A stretch of 64,000 bases of DNA from Heterobilharzia americana. Taxonomy: Eukaryota; Platyhelminthes; Trematoda; Strigeidida; Schistosomatidae. This document shows positions 12,134 to 25,560 of the stretch, one piece after another. Made by a program: the position numbers and the translations under genes. The stretch lies in assembly GCA_944470555.2 (NCBI GenBank), contig OX104130.1, positions 3,782,001-3,846,000 on the forward strand. Direction: 5' to 3'. The notes under the pieces were generated by a model. The model did not search any database and was not told where the DNA came from. It worked only from the letters and a program-made list of their open reading frames with translations. Within the stretch, counting starts at the first letter, position 1. Every line of letters begins with the position of its first letter.

Positions 12134-12964
12134 AGTAAGCTGAGATAGCCAAGAAGTGATTGTATCGCACTGCAGTTCACTTTATTCACCTGTATATCTA
12201 TGAAACATGAGTACTAAAGTTAGAGGAATGAGAAGGCTTCAGGTGTTCCACCACTGTCACCTTCGTGTCATCACTTCAGTAATGCAGAAGTCAGTTGATG
12301 CGTTTGTGAACCTTTTGTGACTGAGATGGCTGAGGGATATATGTTACGCATGCCTAATCACCGTCTGCGTCGTCTCAAAATCCTAGTTCAAGTAGTTTCA
12401 GGCTAGAAAAACGTTAGCAGCGGCTAGACTAACACATGGCATCACTACATGCAATCCTTGACTGTTGCTCTGAGCCATATAGAGAAATTCAGACTTCCTG
12501 GTTGGGGTCCACGGGACAACAGAAACCAGTGGTTAGAGACTAGGTGAAATAGCTCACAAGTGACCAAAGGACCAAGGTGATCTGTGCCACCGAATGACTA
12601 TTTCACTTATCTGGCACGAAGCTCATCAGAGAGAGAGAGAAGATAGGAAGATATACTTAAAATTATGCGGATTATTCTGATCTGTCCAAAAGGCTTGAGC
12701 GAACAACAAAGCATATCGTTTATCACCAATATTTTTTATATAGAACAGTTCTTTAGTCACTTAGGGACATTTAATGTAATATTGTGAATCAAATTCCTGC
12801 GCGTACATCGCCGATACACTCGAGAGTTGTATATTTGTATTACACTCTTTTATTGTGCCTGTGTGACCTTGATTTGATATATTGTAGGCATTTGTTTCAA
12901 CTGGTTTTCAGAGTTGTCAGTTATGTACGCTAACTATTAACTTTCCTCAAATCGTGATGTAGAC
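12134..12964. other. Unannotated sequence
   Basis: Nothing recognisable on either strand. Confidence 0.35.
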
Positions 12965-13200
12965 AAAGAAACAGATAAGATCAACGCTACCTATCTCTCA
13001 CACAAGTCCATCACATCAAATTGCCACAATTCACACTAGTCTACAAACAGCAGGTGGATAGAAAAAGAGACTGAAATCAAAGTAGACAAAGTCATGTGGG
13101 AGAATAAACAATTTCAAGATAAAGCCATATCATCAAAAGTACTCAGACCACTGATTCCTTTCGTCTTAGGGACCCCAAGCACGTAGTTTACATTATCAAC
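12965..13200. repeat. Dispersed repeat family A, copy 2
   Basis: Similar to 1815-2095 in the same orientation, with the landmarks in the same order. Divergence is substantial. No coding capacity is seen. Confidence 0.45.
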
Positions 13201-13531
13201 AATCAGGGAGTTCATCGACGTGTGTCATATCTTGATTTGGCTGACATGAACCCGCTTCCAACCTACTCCAACCTCCCCTAGCATACATGTGAAGTTGTTC
13301 TCCAGCACTGTAGGTTGGTTATCTTTCCTATCATTCATTGGACTTACGTTATCACAGTTTGAGATAGTGGTTCAGTACTACATGAATTATTGACTGGCAA
13401 GCGATGAACAATACAGTCCCTTCTAATCAACTCTTCCCTGATATAGTCATGTTGGTTGACATTTGCAAAGCTGATTCAATCAATGAAATCTGAAGCTAGG
13501 CTGGAACTGTCCTATATATATATACAAATAT

Positions 13532-13685
13532 ATATTTCAAGTTTTTATTCATCGTAGACTGACATCAGTTGCAGGAACAAAGGAAACCTGGGAGCACTGA
13601 ACAGCAGCTGTTTCGTCCAGTGCTCCCAGGTTTCCTTTCTTCCTCCAACTGATGTCAGTCTACGATGAATAAAAACTTGAAATAT
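13532..13685. repeat. Palindrome made from the 3' half of the hammerhead repeat (family 2)
   Basis: Arms of about 70 bp run from 'atatttcaagtttttattc' inward to the centre 'acagcagctgtt', then outward again as the reverse complement ending 'cttgaaatat'. Both arms are the 3' portion of the family 2 hammerhead repeat ('gactgacatcag', 'aacctgggagcactg'). The catalytic core is absent at the centre, so the unit is a foldback and not an active ribozyme. Confidence 0.9.
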
Positions 13686-13715
13686 TTCCAAATCCCCACA
13701 ACTCTCTCTCGAAAA

Positions 13716-13717
13716 AT

Positions 13718-13753
<36 letters not shown>

Positions 13754-13757
13754 CATA
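13716..13757. repeat. (TA)n microsatellite
   Basis: About 40 bp of TA repeats with one break, just outside the palindrome. Confidence 0.95.
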
Positions 13758-15874
<2,117 letters not shown>

Positions 15875-16879
15875 CATAGGTGGCGACCAACATACTTTAA
15901 TAGGTAGAAACAAATCACGATTTGAAGTACTGGACCAGTACCATGGTATTAAGTGAGTCAGTGAAGTACAGAGTTAATAATCATGATGGCAATTTATAGA
16001 CATGATAAAATCAAAAATTCTGGAGCTCTGCAAAGCGGTGGGGAGAGCCAAGAGACAATCAGCAGTGCAACAGAAATGTGGTTGTTCAAGATCTTGTAAG
16101 TTACTTAATTATGTGAAAAACTGAAGCTGTTGGGCTGAGTGACTAACAACACAATAGAGTGTGCTTAATAACACAGTCGAAAGTAGACAAACTCCCATCT
16201 CACATCACCTCCAACTGTGTACATCATTTCACGTGTCCTTGCTGAACCAAATACACAGGGAGGACCGAAAGAATGACGTCTACTCAACTCTATGAGCATA
16301 TTGTGAACAATCTGTTTCTGATAGTTAGCAAGGTCTTTACCAGCTCAACCATCAGGCATTCAGTGGAAATAGGATATCAATAGATGTCTATCAATCCCTC
16401 AGTCTAATGATTTTCCAGTTTCTTCATGTGGCTACATAACCTACGAGCTCTTTTACACTTCTGTCTTTTTACTTTCCCTTTCCGCTTTCCATAGCTCTAG
16501 ATGTGTATAGATTACCTTTCATTCTAACTTAGATTTGTGATTATCAAGTCTGTACTTCCTCGACTCACTCATCACCTCACTGCTAATCTTGGATTTCAAA
16601 TCTTCATTTATTTCTACATATTTGAAATAGGTTATGTCATGATTACTACTACCAATACTTCATTTCAGTTGTAGGTTGTTTGCAGCTGATGAAGGGTTGT
16701 TGAAGTGAAGTGAACCCATTTTATTCTGCAAATATCTTCATTCTTGTATCATTCAAATTCCAAATTCATTAGGTAAGAATAAAAATCTATTTGGACACCA
16801 GCTTTACTTGAAATGAACATCAGAGTGATGATGATAATGAGAGTAGATATTGAAATATGCATAAATTGATGAGAATTAC
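15875..16879. other. Probable intron of the RING-finger gene
   Basis: This follows the RING exon's donor on the minus strand. I searched it for an exon supplying the last zinc-ligand pair (C-P-x-C) and found none. Confidence 0.4.
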
Positions 16880-17060
16880 CTTTTCAATCCATGCACACAG
16901 ACATCTATGATGAAACATATGAAAACATGGCAATCCCATGACATAATCACCAATTCGATAATTTTCTATACAGATTGAACAATCATTCAACTTTTTAACA
17001 CTTGACTCTTCAGATAAACACTGATTGGTAATTGATTCAACAGGTAAACACGAAGAGAGT
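16880..17060 (-). CDS. RING-H2 exon of a probable E3 ubiquitin ligase
   Basis: The exon is bounded by an acceptor (ttgtttcttcag, minus strand) and a donor (GAAAAG/gtaatt). It encodes a linker, then NDCSICIENY, then LPCFHMFHHRC and a Trp (CAWIEK). These are zinc ligands C1-C2, C3-x-H4-x2-H5-x2-C6 and the conserved Trp that contacts the E2 enzyme. The last pair (C-P-x-C) must lie in a further exon downstream on this strand. The exon needs two bases from the previous exon and ends in phase 0. RING-H2 proteins transfer ubiquitin from an E2 to a substrate. The spacing resembles small RNF11/ZNRF-like ligases, but I cannot name the orthologue. Confidence 0.85.
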
Positions 17061-18034
17061 CTGAAGAAACAAGTTGAACAGGTATACAAAAGAAAAGAGT
17101 AAATATACTGAATACAAAGGAAACAATATAGTCAGGTATTTTATGAGGGTAGTTGGCTGGATGTTTAAGTGATAGAATAGATAGAGGAATCTATGATCTC
17201 ATAATTAATAGTTGGATTGATGATTTTGGAGTTTTTAAATCAATTTTCAAAATAAGATGATACCATTTAAAAGACAGAAACCATTTGGCCGCTGTTTCAT
17301 CATGTGTATGATCTATTCAACAGTCTACTTATTTACTGCCTATCAGAGTGGAACACAAGGATTTTCATGTTCCCCTATAAACGCTCTATGATTTAGTCAT
17401 TGGTTTGAAATTCATAGATCGATATTAATCAGGCTGAAAGCTAATTAAGATATCTTTGATGGAACATTAAAAAAAAGAGTAGATATTGGATATAGTCTGA
17501 TGTATGTACTTTGTCAGAGTGAAGCTAAAGGCCATCCTGACAACTATTGGAGTAACCAATCAAAATTCTGTATTTTAGGATATAACTACCTTCTCGGTTG
17601 AAGTAAAAAGAAGTCGCTTCCTTCTGAAAAAGAAACCAATTAGACCGCCTTAGATATGACATCTATTGAAAGCTTTAAACCTGTGAGAATTATCCCCAAG
17701 CTGACCATTGAAGCTTCCAATGTGTTTTTTGATTAGTATCTGAGGAAACTGTGTGGTTTTGCAAGACATGTAGAAGAAGGCTTTCTCAGTAGTGAATCCT
17801 GTAGGTGAATCTTAACTGTTTATACTGTGGACTGGTATCAGACAAGGCTATTTAAAAATGTGTTCAGCTCCTTCATCCACCATGATTCACTTTTGAATAG
17901 TGTTCCAAAATACAGCAGTCTTGACTAGTGTGTGATTTAGTTATTTGAAGAGAAATGGGTAGGAAGCCAGGGCTGTTGAACATAGGTTTCGAGCTTGTTG
18001 ACACTCATCATCAAGGCGTATCTCCAACCTCGAG
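17061..18034. other. Probable intron sequence
   Basis: I see nothing beyond AT-rich sequence. The exon expected to link 22960-23140 to the RING exon was not found here. Confidence 0.35.
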
Positions 18035-18112
18035 CAAACTGATCTGCTGCATGAGATTCAAACCCCACGTCATTCAAAGACATTACCACTGAGCTAATTG
18101 CGTCACGTCCGC
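18035..18112 (-). repeat. tRNA-like (pol III promoter-like) sequence
   Basis: On the minus strand, TTAGCTCAGTGG (18098-18087) fits an A box and GGGGTTTGAATCTC (about 18065-18053) fits a B box at tRNA-like spacing. No full cloverleaf can be drawn, so this is more likely the head of a SINE than a functional tRNA gene. Confidence 0.45.
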
Positions 18113-18910
18113 TCTATTTCAGGAATGGATAAGGTCACTAGACAGTAACCAATTTCATGATATCTAGTCCTGAATGCAAACCGAATTCTATTCATCAGTT
18201 TGCTATGTGACCATCAAGCTAGGAAGAAGGCTCAGCATTGCGATGTACTTTGGTAGGTGTTAATTGGTTGGAGGCATTCGGTATACTTTTGAAAGGAGAG
18301 ACAATCGATACAGTCACCATGCCCTATTGATTCACTTAATTTGTTCAATATTTCAATTCGATCTTGGCGGTCTTTTCACTTCTTTTCTTTCTAGCTTGCA
18401 AATAATCGATCTCATCTGCAAAAAAACTATTATTTCTTTTGAAACATAAAATACCGATGAATTAACATAAATTGAACAAAAGATTTGTGTCTGAAGGTAG
18501 CCTGACCAACAATGGACTGGATGGTTTGAAAAAACTTGGACACCGAGTATGATTCATTGTATAAAATGTATTTTTACTTGTGTAATTTATGTCTACTGAA
18601 AAATGAATAAAATGTAAGTTTGCGTTAACGTCACATCACGTATCTAAATTTTGTAAGGCCTAACTTCAATATTTTCGTGAGATATACACAGATGATCGAA
18701 AGACAAACATAATAAAAAAAATTGCGCACAGAAATCAATTCAAAAATTATGCATCACATAGCTGCATTTAATTTTCATCAGTCTTAACTGCATTCTCCAG
18801 GGTCGTTGGTTAAAAAATCGATAAGGCAGGCATATGACTTCTCTGATTGGATAGTTTTTTAAATTTATTATTGGCTAGACGAAGGCGTTAGAGATTTTAA
18901 AATGTCTGGA
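18113..18910. other. Probable intron sequence
   Basis: No gene or repeat supported. Confidence 0.35.
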
Positions 18911-19064
18911 ATATTTCAAGTTGTTATTCATCGTAGACTGACATAGTTGGAGGAACAAAGGAAACCTGGGAGCACTGCACAGCTGTTTCGTCCTAGTATG
19001 GGACTCCTCAGCAGTGCGCACCCACGACCCCACACCAGCAGGGATCGAACCCGTGACCTGTCTG
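18911..19064 (-). mobile_element. Hammerhead repeat family 2, 3' half
   Basis: The minus strand runs from the B box (GGGTTCGATCCCTG, about 19052-19039) through the ribozyme to the 3' end near 18915. The upstream part of the unit is missing. The ribozyme is listed separately. Confidence 0.8.
18972..19017 (-). ncRNA. Hammerhead ribozyme, family 2, cleavage-site mutant
   Basis: Stem I GCACTG/CAGTGC, core CTGAGGA, stem II GTCC/GGAC, GAAA and stem III ACAG/CTGT are all intact. The base just before the cleavage point is G (CTGTG) where the family has C (CTGTC). Hammerheads do not cleave after NUG, so this copy should fold but not cut. Confidence 0.8.
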
Positions 19065-19740
19065 GAATAGTTGGTTTTTGAAGTATGAACCTTTTATGAA
19101 TTTCGATGGCGTAATTAGAAGACGAAGTTTATCTGAGCAATGTGATGTATTTGCGCAATACATTTCGAACAATCTGATCACACATTTACCTGTCAAGTCA
19201 ATATATATTAAACTGAGGACTAGGAGGGGGGGGGGGTATAAATACAACAATTAACACAATAGGGGATTAAAATTAAGAAAGATGAGGACAAACAGTATGT
19301 TTAGAACACTGTACAAGTTTACATCTGGTTGGTTGAATTCCAGTAAAATGCGGGCAAGCTTTCTTTCCAGAAGAATGTGAGGCAATATGACGCTTTTTTA
19401 TGATGATACGTCACGTGTAGCTCCTCTCTCTTAGATTAGATTTCACTGCTTGTTGTCCACTTACACTTTCTCACCTATTCACAATTTTGTGTTTGCTACA
19501 TCAAGATAGTTAAGCTGGCGTTTGTCACTTCTTTTGTCCATGCACGTCTAGAACACAGTTCTGTGTGCGTCTGTGTATGTTCACCCACAAACTACATGAC
19601 TAGCATTAATTTCTACTTCGTCTAAGATGACTACTTGCGCTTTGTAGTGTTGAGCTCTAGGCACTTGACTGTTCACCAATAGGAGTAGACAATCATTTTT
19701 CGTAATTCCGTAAAGGGAACGGAGTGTTTACCATTATAAT
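19065..19740. other. Probable intron sequence
   Basis: No supported feature. A short G run is present at 19228-19237. Confidence 0.35.
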
Positions 19741-20256
19741 GTTGAGTATTTGTCCTCACGGCCATCAGGCTTTGACTCGACCGGTCACGACTTGTCATTG
19801 GAACTTCGGGAATACTTCTCGAAGCTAGTCACCAAGGAGCACTAGTTCAATTTAATTTTGAGGGGGTTGTGGAGATTTGGAAATATTTCAAGTTGTTATT
19901 CATCGAAGACTGACATCAGTTGGAGGAAGAAAGGAAACCTGGGAGCACTGGACAGCTGTTTCCTCCTAGTATGGGACTCGTCAGCAGTGCGCACCCACGA
20001 CCCCACCAGCAGGGATGGAACCCGTGACCTTCAGGTTCCGCGACCAGCGCGTTACCATTGAGCCACTGGGTCACAATCCAATGCTCCATATTTCCAACTT
20101 CTGTTAGCTCACGATATAGCGCAAACCGCCACCCAATGTCATCGTTGAGTATTTGTCCTCACGGCCATCAGGCTTGACTCGACCGGTCACGACTTGTCAT
20201 TGGAACTTCGGGAATACTTCTCGAAGCTAGTCACCAAGGAGCACTAGTTCAATTAA
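19741..20256 (-). mobile_element. Tandem family 2 hammerhead repeat (period about 402 bp)
   Basis: The segment 'gttgagtatttgtcctcacg' at 19741 recurs at 20144, and 'agggggttgtggagatttgg' at 19861 recurs at 20263, giving a period of about 402 bp with near identity. One full unit read on the minus strand contains a 5' region, A box (TGGCTCAATGG, about 20066-20056), B box-like GGTTCCATCCCTG, then the ribozyme at 19990-19945 and a conserved 3' end. This is a tRNA-promoter SINE-like unit in tandem. The next unit is interrupted by the palindrome at 20257-20484. Confidence 0.85.
19945..19990 (-). ncRNA. Hammerhead ribozyme, family 2, near-intact
   Basis: Stem I GCACTG/CAGTGC, core CTGACGA, stem III ACAG/CTGT and cleavage triplet GTC are intact. 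The one flaw is GGAG instead of GGAC on the return of stem II, a G/G clash at the base pair next to the core. Activity would be reduced or lost. Confidence 0.75.
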
Positions 20257-20484
20257 ATTTTGAGGGGGTTGTGGAGATTTGGAAATATTTCAAGTTGTTA
20301 TTCATCGAAGACTGACATCAGTTGGAGGAAGAAAGGAAACCTGGGAGCACTGGACAGCTGTGGAGTCCATACTAGGACGAAACAGCTGTCCAGTGCTCCC
20401 AGGTTTCCTTTTTCTCCAACTGATGTCAGTCTTCGATGAATAACAACTTGAAAATTTCCAAATCTCCACAACCCCCTCAAAATA
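20257..20484. repeat. Palindrome centred on a family 2 hammerhead
   Basis: Arms of about 105 bp start at 'attttgagggggttgtgg' and end at 'ccacaaccccctcaaaat'. Each is the 3' part of the repeat. The centre (about 20358-20385) keeps stem II and GGACGAAAC in plus orientation but has lost CTGANGA. The left arm is continuous with the tandem unit on its left. Confidence 0.9.
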
Positions 20485-21879
20485 ATGGAGTTGTAGAACA
20501 GGTTATCGACTTATTCAGACACATACCAACTATATTTTAGTTAATTAGAGATCCTGACAACCAAATTCTGTATAAAAGGAAACGATTTTCGTTACAAAAG
20601 CTTGAATGAATTACTACTGAGTTATTTCTGAAGGAATTTGCCACCTGAATCCATATATATGCCTCAACGATGTAACTTCAATTATACAAGGGGCAAATAT
20701 CTTTCCAAGAGAATCAAAGTCTATTCGCAGTTTCACATGTTGACGACAACGGTAGAAATTAAGATCCTATGGCATCGGAAATATCCTTGCTAAGGAACTT
20801 CTAAGTCTTATGTTCATCTGGAAGAACTTGAAGGATGGAATTAGAGGAAAATCTTATCTTCCTACATCCTGAAGTAAGCAGAGTGTACTATGAAACTTGT
20901 TGGTTTCCGAGAGTGTTCAAACACTCTCGACCAGTAAGATCATATAAACTATCCACCATAATTAGACACAGACAGAGTGAACTAGACTTCTCAGTTCTAC
21001 ATCACTCTCCATGTGCTCCAAGAATGAAATGTTCAGCCAAAAAACATTTGACGCTTACGGCGACAGTAATCCAAGGTAAAGCCCTTCAAGATTATTGGTT
21101 GCATAAAAATGAACTTGAAGATTTTTAAATATAATAAGGCTAGTTACTGAACGAAAGCCTGTTTACCCTAGCTTTCGTCCTTGTCAGCGTTCATCAGTAA
21201 GATGCATCTGGAACCTTGAGAGAACTGATGTTGCCTTGGTAATTACAACCTGTATCACTCACTCAGTGTTGAGGTTCGAATTTGCCACTAAGCTATTCGG
21301 GTCACTTCTGCTCCACTGTAAGACTAGAGTCAACAGAAATGTGATCATGAACAATGATCATCTATACACTCAACACCAACTGAAATCCAGTTACCAAACA
21401 CATCGGAGAATGTGGTACATAAGTTAAGTCATGAAATTTTAAGAGAAAATGACGGCTGCATAGTGGAAAATGTCTTTACATAGTAGTACAACTGACCTAA
21501 AAACCCAATTCAAGCTGAACATTTCAACAATAAAGCATGTTCAAGGGAACTGTTGCACCATAGGGGACTGAAAACTATGTCATTCAGTAGGCAAGTAAAA
21601 GAGGCCATTTCTGAAACGTATTCATGTCAGAAACAACAACGTGCTGGACAAGGTAGAACGAAATTACCCAACTCCCGCTTATGGCAGGTGAAATTTAGAG
21701 TGACGCTATACCCTGTGCCTATTACATTCAATCCTGAATCATTGAAGAAGTTGTACATTCATTACCTAATCAGCATCATAAATTGTGGTGGCTCTGATAC
21801 ACGGATGCATAGGACAGCCGAAGAAGTTTACAGGTTGGTAACAATGAGAGACAAGCCTTTACCGACTTCATTTTGGGGA
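20485..21879. other. Unannotated sequence with two doubtful ORFs
   Basis: Plus-strand frames at 20835-21128 (MELEENLIFLHPE...) and about 21553-21900 (rich in Lys, Arg and Gln) are open for about 97 and 115 codons. Neither shows a domain, splice signals or a neighbour that supports it. The second runs into a hammerhead repeat. Confidence 0.3.
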
Positions 21880-22090
21880 GGGGGGGATTATGGGGATTTA
21901 GTGATTGCAAGTTGGTATTCATCATAGAAGCCTGGAAGCCTTTGAAATCGGTTTCGTCGTGGCATGGGACTCCTCAGAATTATGTGCCCATGACCCCACC
22001 TCACCAGGAATTGAACCCAGAACCTTCAGGTTCCCTGGCCGCACGATACCATCTAGCCACTGGACCGGAGTCCTTTGCCTATTAATAGAA
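21880..22090 (-). mobile_element. Diverged family 2 hammerhead repeat
   Basis: The minus strand has an A-box-like TGGCTAGATGGTATCG (about 22061-22046), B-box-like GGTTCAATTCCTGG, then CTGAGGAGTCCCATG with CGACGAAACC. Stem II has a mismatch and the 3' arm is diverged ('ggaagcctttgaaatc'). Confidence 0.65.
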
Positions 22091-22194
22091 GATTTTATCA
22101 GCTAATCAGTCGTTCGTTCAAACCACTAATGTGTTAAGTGTTGACATCTCGCTGTTTATTTTGTTCTAATATTGCACAGAATGGCTATTGTTGA

Positions 22195-22890
22195 TATTTT
22201 TGTGAACCCCCCGGATGCTCATTCAACTCAGCAGAAATTCGGGCTAGTTATGGCTTGAAGATCCACTGAAAACCTTGGACCATTGGATGGCTGCTTCGTC
22301 TTAGTACGTGACTTCTCAACTGTACGAAACCATGATACCACCAGCGATCAAACTCAGCCCATTATGAGTACTACTGTGTAAAGAAACAAAATCCCTATAA
22401 ACCTCGAAATAAATTATTGTATAGTGCTCGTTGGTGACACACTTTGAGGTAGATATCCCAAAGTTCCCATGAGAAGCCGTGAGTTGTGCGGTCAGCCAGT
22501 TGGGAGTGAGGCGGATACCAGCTGAAGACCTTCGTGGATAGTCGCCGTATGTCGTTAGGTGACGGAATTAAGAAACTGTGAATTATTGAACTGCCGTTTA
22601 ATGGCTGAATGGTTAGTCCCTTCGCTGTGAGACCTGAGTCTGATGCCCTGCCAGTGTGGTGTGTCTATACTTGTTGAGTCATCGGCTCACCTTTTTCCCT
22701 TTCAGATTCTCTTGATCACCGCTGAGCTCCCACTGCTCTACATACCCCCTGCAACAATGTACCTACCTGCCCACCTACCTATAAACTAGACGAGAACGTA
22801 TCAGCAGCAAGTCGTTCAGGGCTATACCGCTGACGAGTCGCATAATGGGACGAAACAGCTATCGAGTGCTCTCAGTTTTTCAACGTCATA
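22195..22890 (+). mobile_element. Two facing, decayed family 2 copies
   Basis: At 22245-22350 a minus-oriented fragment keeps 'gctgcttcgtcttagta'. From about 22428 a plus-oriented copy shows the unit's 5' part ('agttcccatgagaagccgtga'), an A-box-like TGGCTGAATGGTTAG near 22602, and a ribozyme remnant at 22824-22870 (CTGACGAGTCGCATAATGGGACGAAAC). Stem I no longer pairs. Confidence 0.55.
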
Positions 22891-22959
22891 AACCTCAAAC
22901 TAGTTACAGGTTTTAAAAAATTAAGCGTACAACTCTTGAAAGAAAACACCCCAACTTAC

Positions 22960-23140
22960 TCATAGGGTCAACAGGCTGTTCCGGTTGACTAATTGACTCT
23001 ACAGCAGCATCGACTAAAGTTGGTGTGGTGTATGTATCAAAATCCATTTCTGGATCGGTTTGAATTACTTCCGATTGTGTTCGTGTCAACAGATCCACTT
23101 GTACACTGACCTCTGGTGCTTGATTAACGGTTTGCATAGC
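22960..23140 (-). CDS. Coding exon, probably of the RING-finger gene
   Basis: Minus-strand acceptor tttttctacatag and a perfect donor GTAAGT bound a 181 bp open exon. It reads AMQTVNQAPEVSVQVDLL, then an acidic, Thr/Pro-rich low-complexity region (DPEMDFDTYTTPTL; SQPEQPVDPM), likely disordered linker. It enters in phase 0, which matches the exit phase of the 32815-32934 exon, and leaves with one extra base. The RING exon needs an incoming two-base remainder, so at least one exon must lie between them. Assignment to the same gene is inferred from strand, order and phase. Confidence 0.75.
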
Positions 23141-24362
23141 CTATGTAGAAAAAGGGAACAAGTAGCAATGAATTATCATATGTGTTGAAATGCAGTTCAT
23201 TTAGCTAGTATATAAATGAAATTAGATTTTTAACAAGAAACCATTTCATTGATATTCGTTTACCGAGAGAAACTTGTTGACTGGAACACTATCTCACCTA
23301 CTTACTTTTGAAACAGACTTTTACTACAGGTCGATATCATACACAATGGCAAATCAGGCTGAAAAAAATAGCTCTCTCTCGGTCTAACTATTTCTAATTA
23401 GTCTCCAACTGACGTCACTACGTGGTCCGAAACCCATTTTCAAAAGAATTAGGCCTCTAGAAGCCTCCAAATGGTTGGTGACCATCTTTGAGATGAACTT
23501 ATCAGACTTGTGGTGAGAAACTGTCCTCTCTTCACCTGGATATAACCCCGTTGTACAGAAGACTAGTCTTTTATTAATTCGTTTATTGATATCGCCTACA
23601 ACTACTATGTTGAATGATAGTAGCCTAAATGATAAAATGAGAGCATATTATGCGCTCATTCAGGTAACAGATTAATCACTCATCTATTCACTTCTCTCCT
23701 CTTCGATCTACCATCCGCCCTCCCTCCCTCCCCCTCACTCACACTTACTCACTGACAATCATTCGTGCACTCACCAATCAACAGACTACCTCCATTCAAC
23801 CGAGACTAATTATAATCCACCAAATTATTTTATGACTCAGGTCAGTAGACAGGTCTCACATTCATTACAATGAAATGCTTGTGAAAGTTGAGGTTACACT
23901 ACAATGTGCATGACTAATTACCTGTAGGCGAATTTCTTTACTAAATATAAATGTCATCATGTTTAACTACTACTTCTAATTATAAGAATCTTGATAGTTT
24001 CAAAAACTGCTATAAATAAGTAACAAAAACCACATTAGAAAAACTTAGCACGAGATTGTTTAACATGTATTACGTTGGTAGTGGTAATAGTAATGATAGC
24101 AATGTGAGTATTACTGTAGTGGGCGTTACTGATAAGGATGGATATAAGTAGTATTTGTTGAGAAGACGGCAGAAATCATAGGCAGTTACCAACATTTGGT
24201 AAGGATGCGGCCCAGAGAAACGCAAGAGACAAGGCAGGTGTGTGAAGAGCAAATCAAGAGAGAAGCAGAAGAGGAAATGAAGCACATTATGCAAATGACT
24301 GTCTTAGTGAAAGGTGCACCATATTTATCGACTACCGGAACGCATATTTTCTCTTTTCCTTC
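23141..24362. other. Probable intron sequence
   Basis: AT-rich sequence with a CT-rich patch near 23715-23750. No exon or repeat recognised. Confidence 0.4.
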
Positions 24363-24435
24363 AGTAGTAATGGTAGTAGCGTGAGTAGTAGTAGTGTGAG
24401 TAGTAGTAGTAGTGTGAGTAGTAGTAGTAGTAGTG

Positions 24436-24472
<37 letters not shown>

Positions 24473-24483
24473 TAGTAGTAGTA
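24363..24483. repeat. Compound GTA repeat with stepwise blocks
   Basis: GTA repeats are broken by 'gtgtgag' at regular points. The blocks between breaks hold 3, 4, 5 and then many TAG units, so each block is one unit longer than the last. Confidence 0.9.
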
Positions 24484-24946
24484 CATATTGTACAAATTGC
24501 TATTTCAACAGAAGGTCATAAATGTTATCAGTACTATACAAATTGTCATCATAAGCAATCCTTCTAAGATTCAAGCTTCGTGCCTTCTTAGTAATTGTCT
24601 GGACGGCTGATAGCACCTACTTTGCTACTTAAATTTATATCCTAATAGAGAGTACTTATAGAAGGTGAATATAGGAGTTATATTTTGTCGTTCTAGTAGA
24701 TTTCTATTCCATTTTATTTGGGCTGTTAGATATGTTGCCACACACTGAGATATTATCTATTTACTGAATTTCATTCCTAGCACAATCTACTTACTTTTCA
24801 TTATCAGCTTAGATGCAATGGAACATTGAATGACAACTATTCAATGTTTATGAACCGTATTAGTCATGGTGTGTACATAGATGATTATAAAGCTATGCAA
24901 AATATTAATCATCAATTCATTTCAAATCTACTAACTAAGCAATAAA
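24484..24946. other. Probable intron sequence
   Basis: No supported feature. Confidence 0.35.
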
Positions 24947-25107
24947 TTTATACTGGGTGATGATTGAAGTTGAGATGAAAAGTTACACCGTACACGGATT
25001 CGAACCAGTAACCACCGGGTTTCTAATCCGATGCTCTACCAACTGAACTATGAGGTTCGACAGCTGATAACATTTTCATCTCACCTTCAATCATCACCCA
25101 GTATAAA
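24947..25107 (-). mobile_element. Inverted-repeat element enclosing a tRNA-like sequence
   Basis: Terminal inverted repeats of 35 bp (24947-24981 and 25073-25107) match at 34 of 35 positions; the outer end is 'tttatactgggtgatgattg'. Between them, on the minus strand, is a tRNA-like sequence: A box TAGTTCAGTTGGTAGAG (25050-25034) and B box GGTTCGAATCC (25006-24996), with D-arm GTTC/GAGC and a seven-base TTAGAAA in the anticodon-loop position. The T-stem and acceptor stem do not pair well, so it is probably not a working tRNA. Confidence 0.8.
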
Positions 25108-25429
25108 TACTAGTCTACCACACTATGGCTATCTCAGATAGGCAAAATGATAAGCAATAAATACAGTTTACTAGTTATTGGAGTGTATATACAGGAGTTT
25201 GTGTAGATTTGAGTTTCAACAAGAATTAGAAGTTGATGTAGCGAGTATGGTATGCCTTTGTTGACTACAAATGTTTAAAATAAGTAACTTATGAAAATTT
25301 CATAACAATAAATAATCCTAGGGTATTGAAATTGTACAGATTTGTCAATAATCCAGTTTATTTTATCAATAGTAAAATATAATACAAATCTGTGTTATTA
25401 CAGTTTATTGTTGGTTGAGTTCAAAATGC

Positions 25430-25560
25430 ATGTTTCACCCTACTTGAGATTCGTCAGCTTTAGATACATCAGCATTCCAATGAGTGATACTGTTCCCAGG
25501 GTGATTTGAACCCTCAAGTAGTTACTTCAAAACGCTACTATAACAAGAGAGTCACCTTTT
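25430..25560 (-). mobile_element. Smalpha-type repeat with partly preserved hammerhead
   Basis: On the minus strand, B-box-like GGGTTCAAATCACCC (about 25516-25502) is followed by the family's 'gggaacagtatcactc' segment and CTGACGAATCTCAAGTAGGGTGAAAC (about 25475-25445). The first stem II pair has changed from G-C to A-U, which keeps pairing; the rest of stem II is weak. Confidence 0.6.

Noticed and set aside
15900..16130. Plus-strand exon ending at a GTAAGT near 16096
   Set aside because: The frame ILELCKAVGRAKRQ... looks somewhat coding, but there is no convincing acceptor and no partner exon.
24984..25060. Functional tRNA gene (anticodon-like AGA)
   Set aside because: A and B boxes fit, but the T-stem and acceptor stem do not pair, there is no long variable arm as a tRNA-Ser would need, and the sequence sits between transposon-like inverted repeats.
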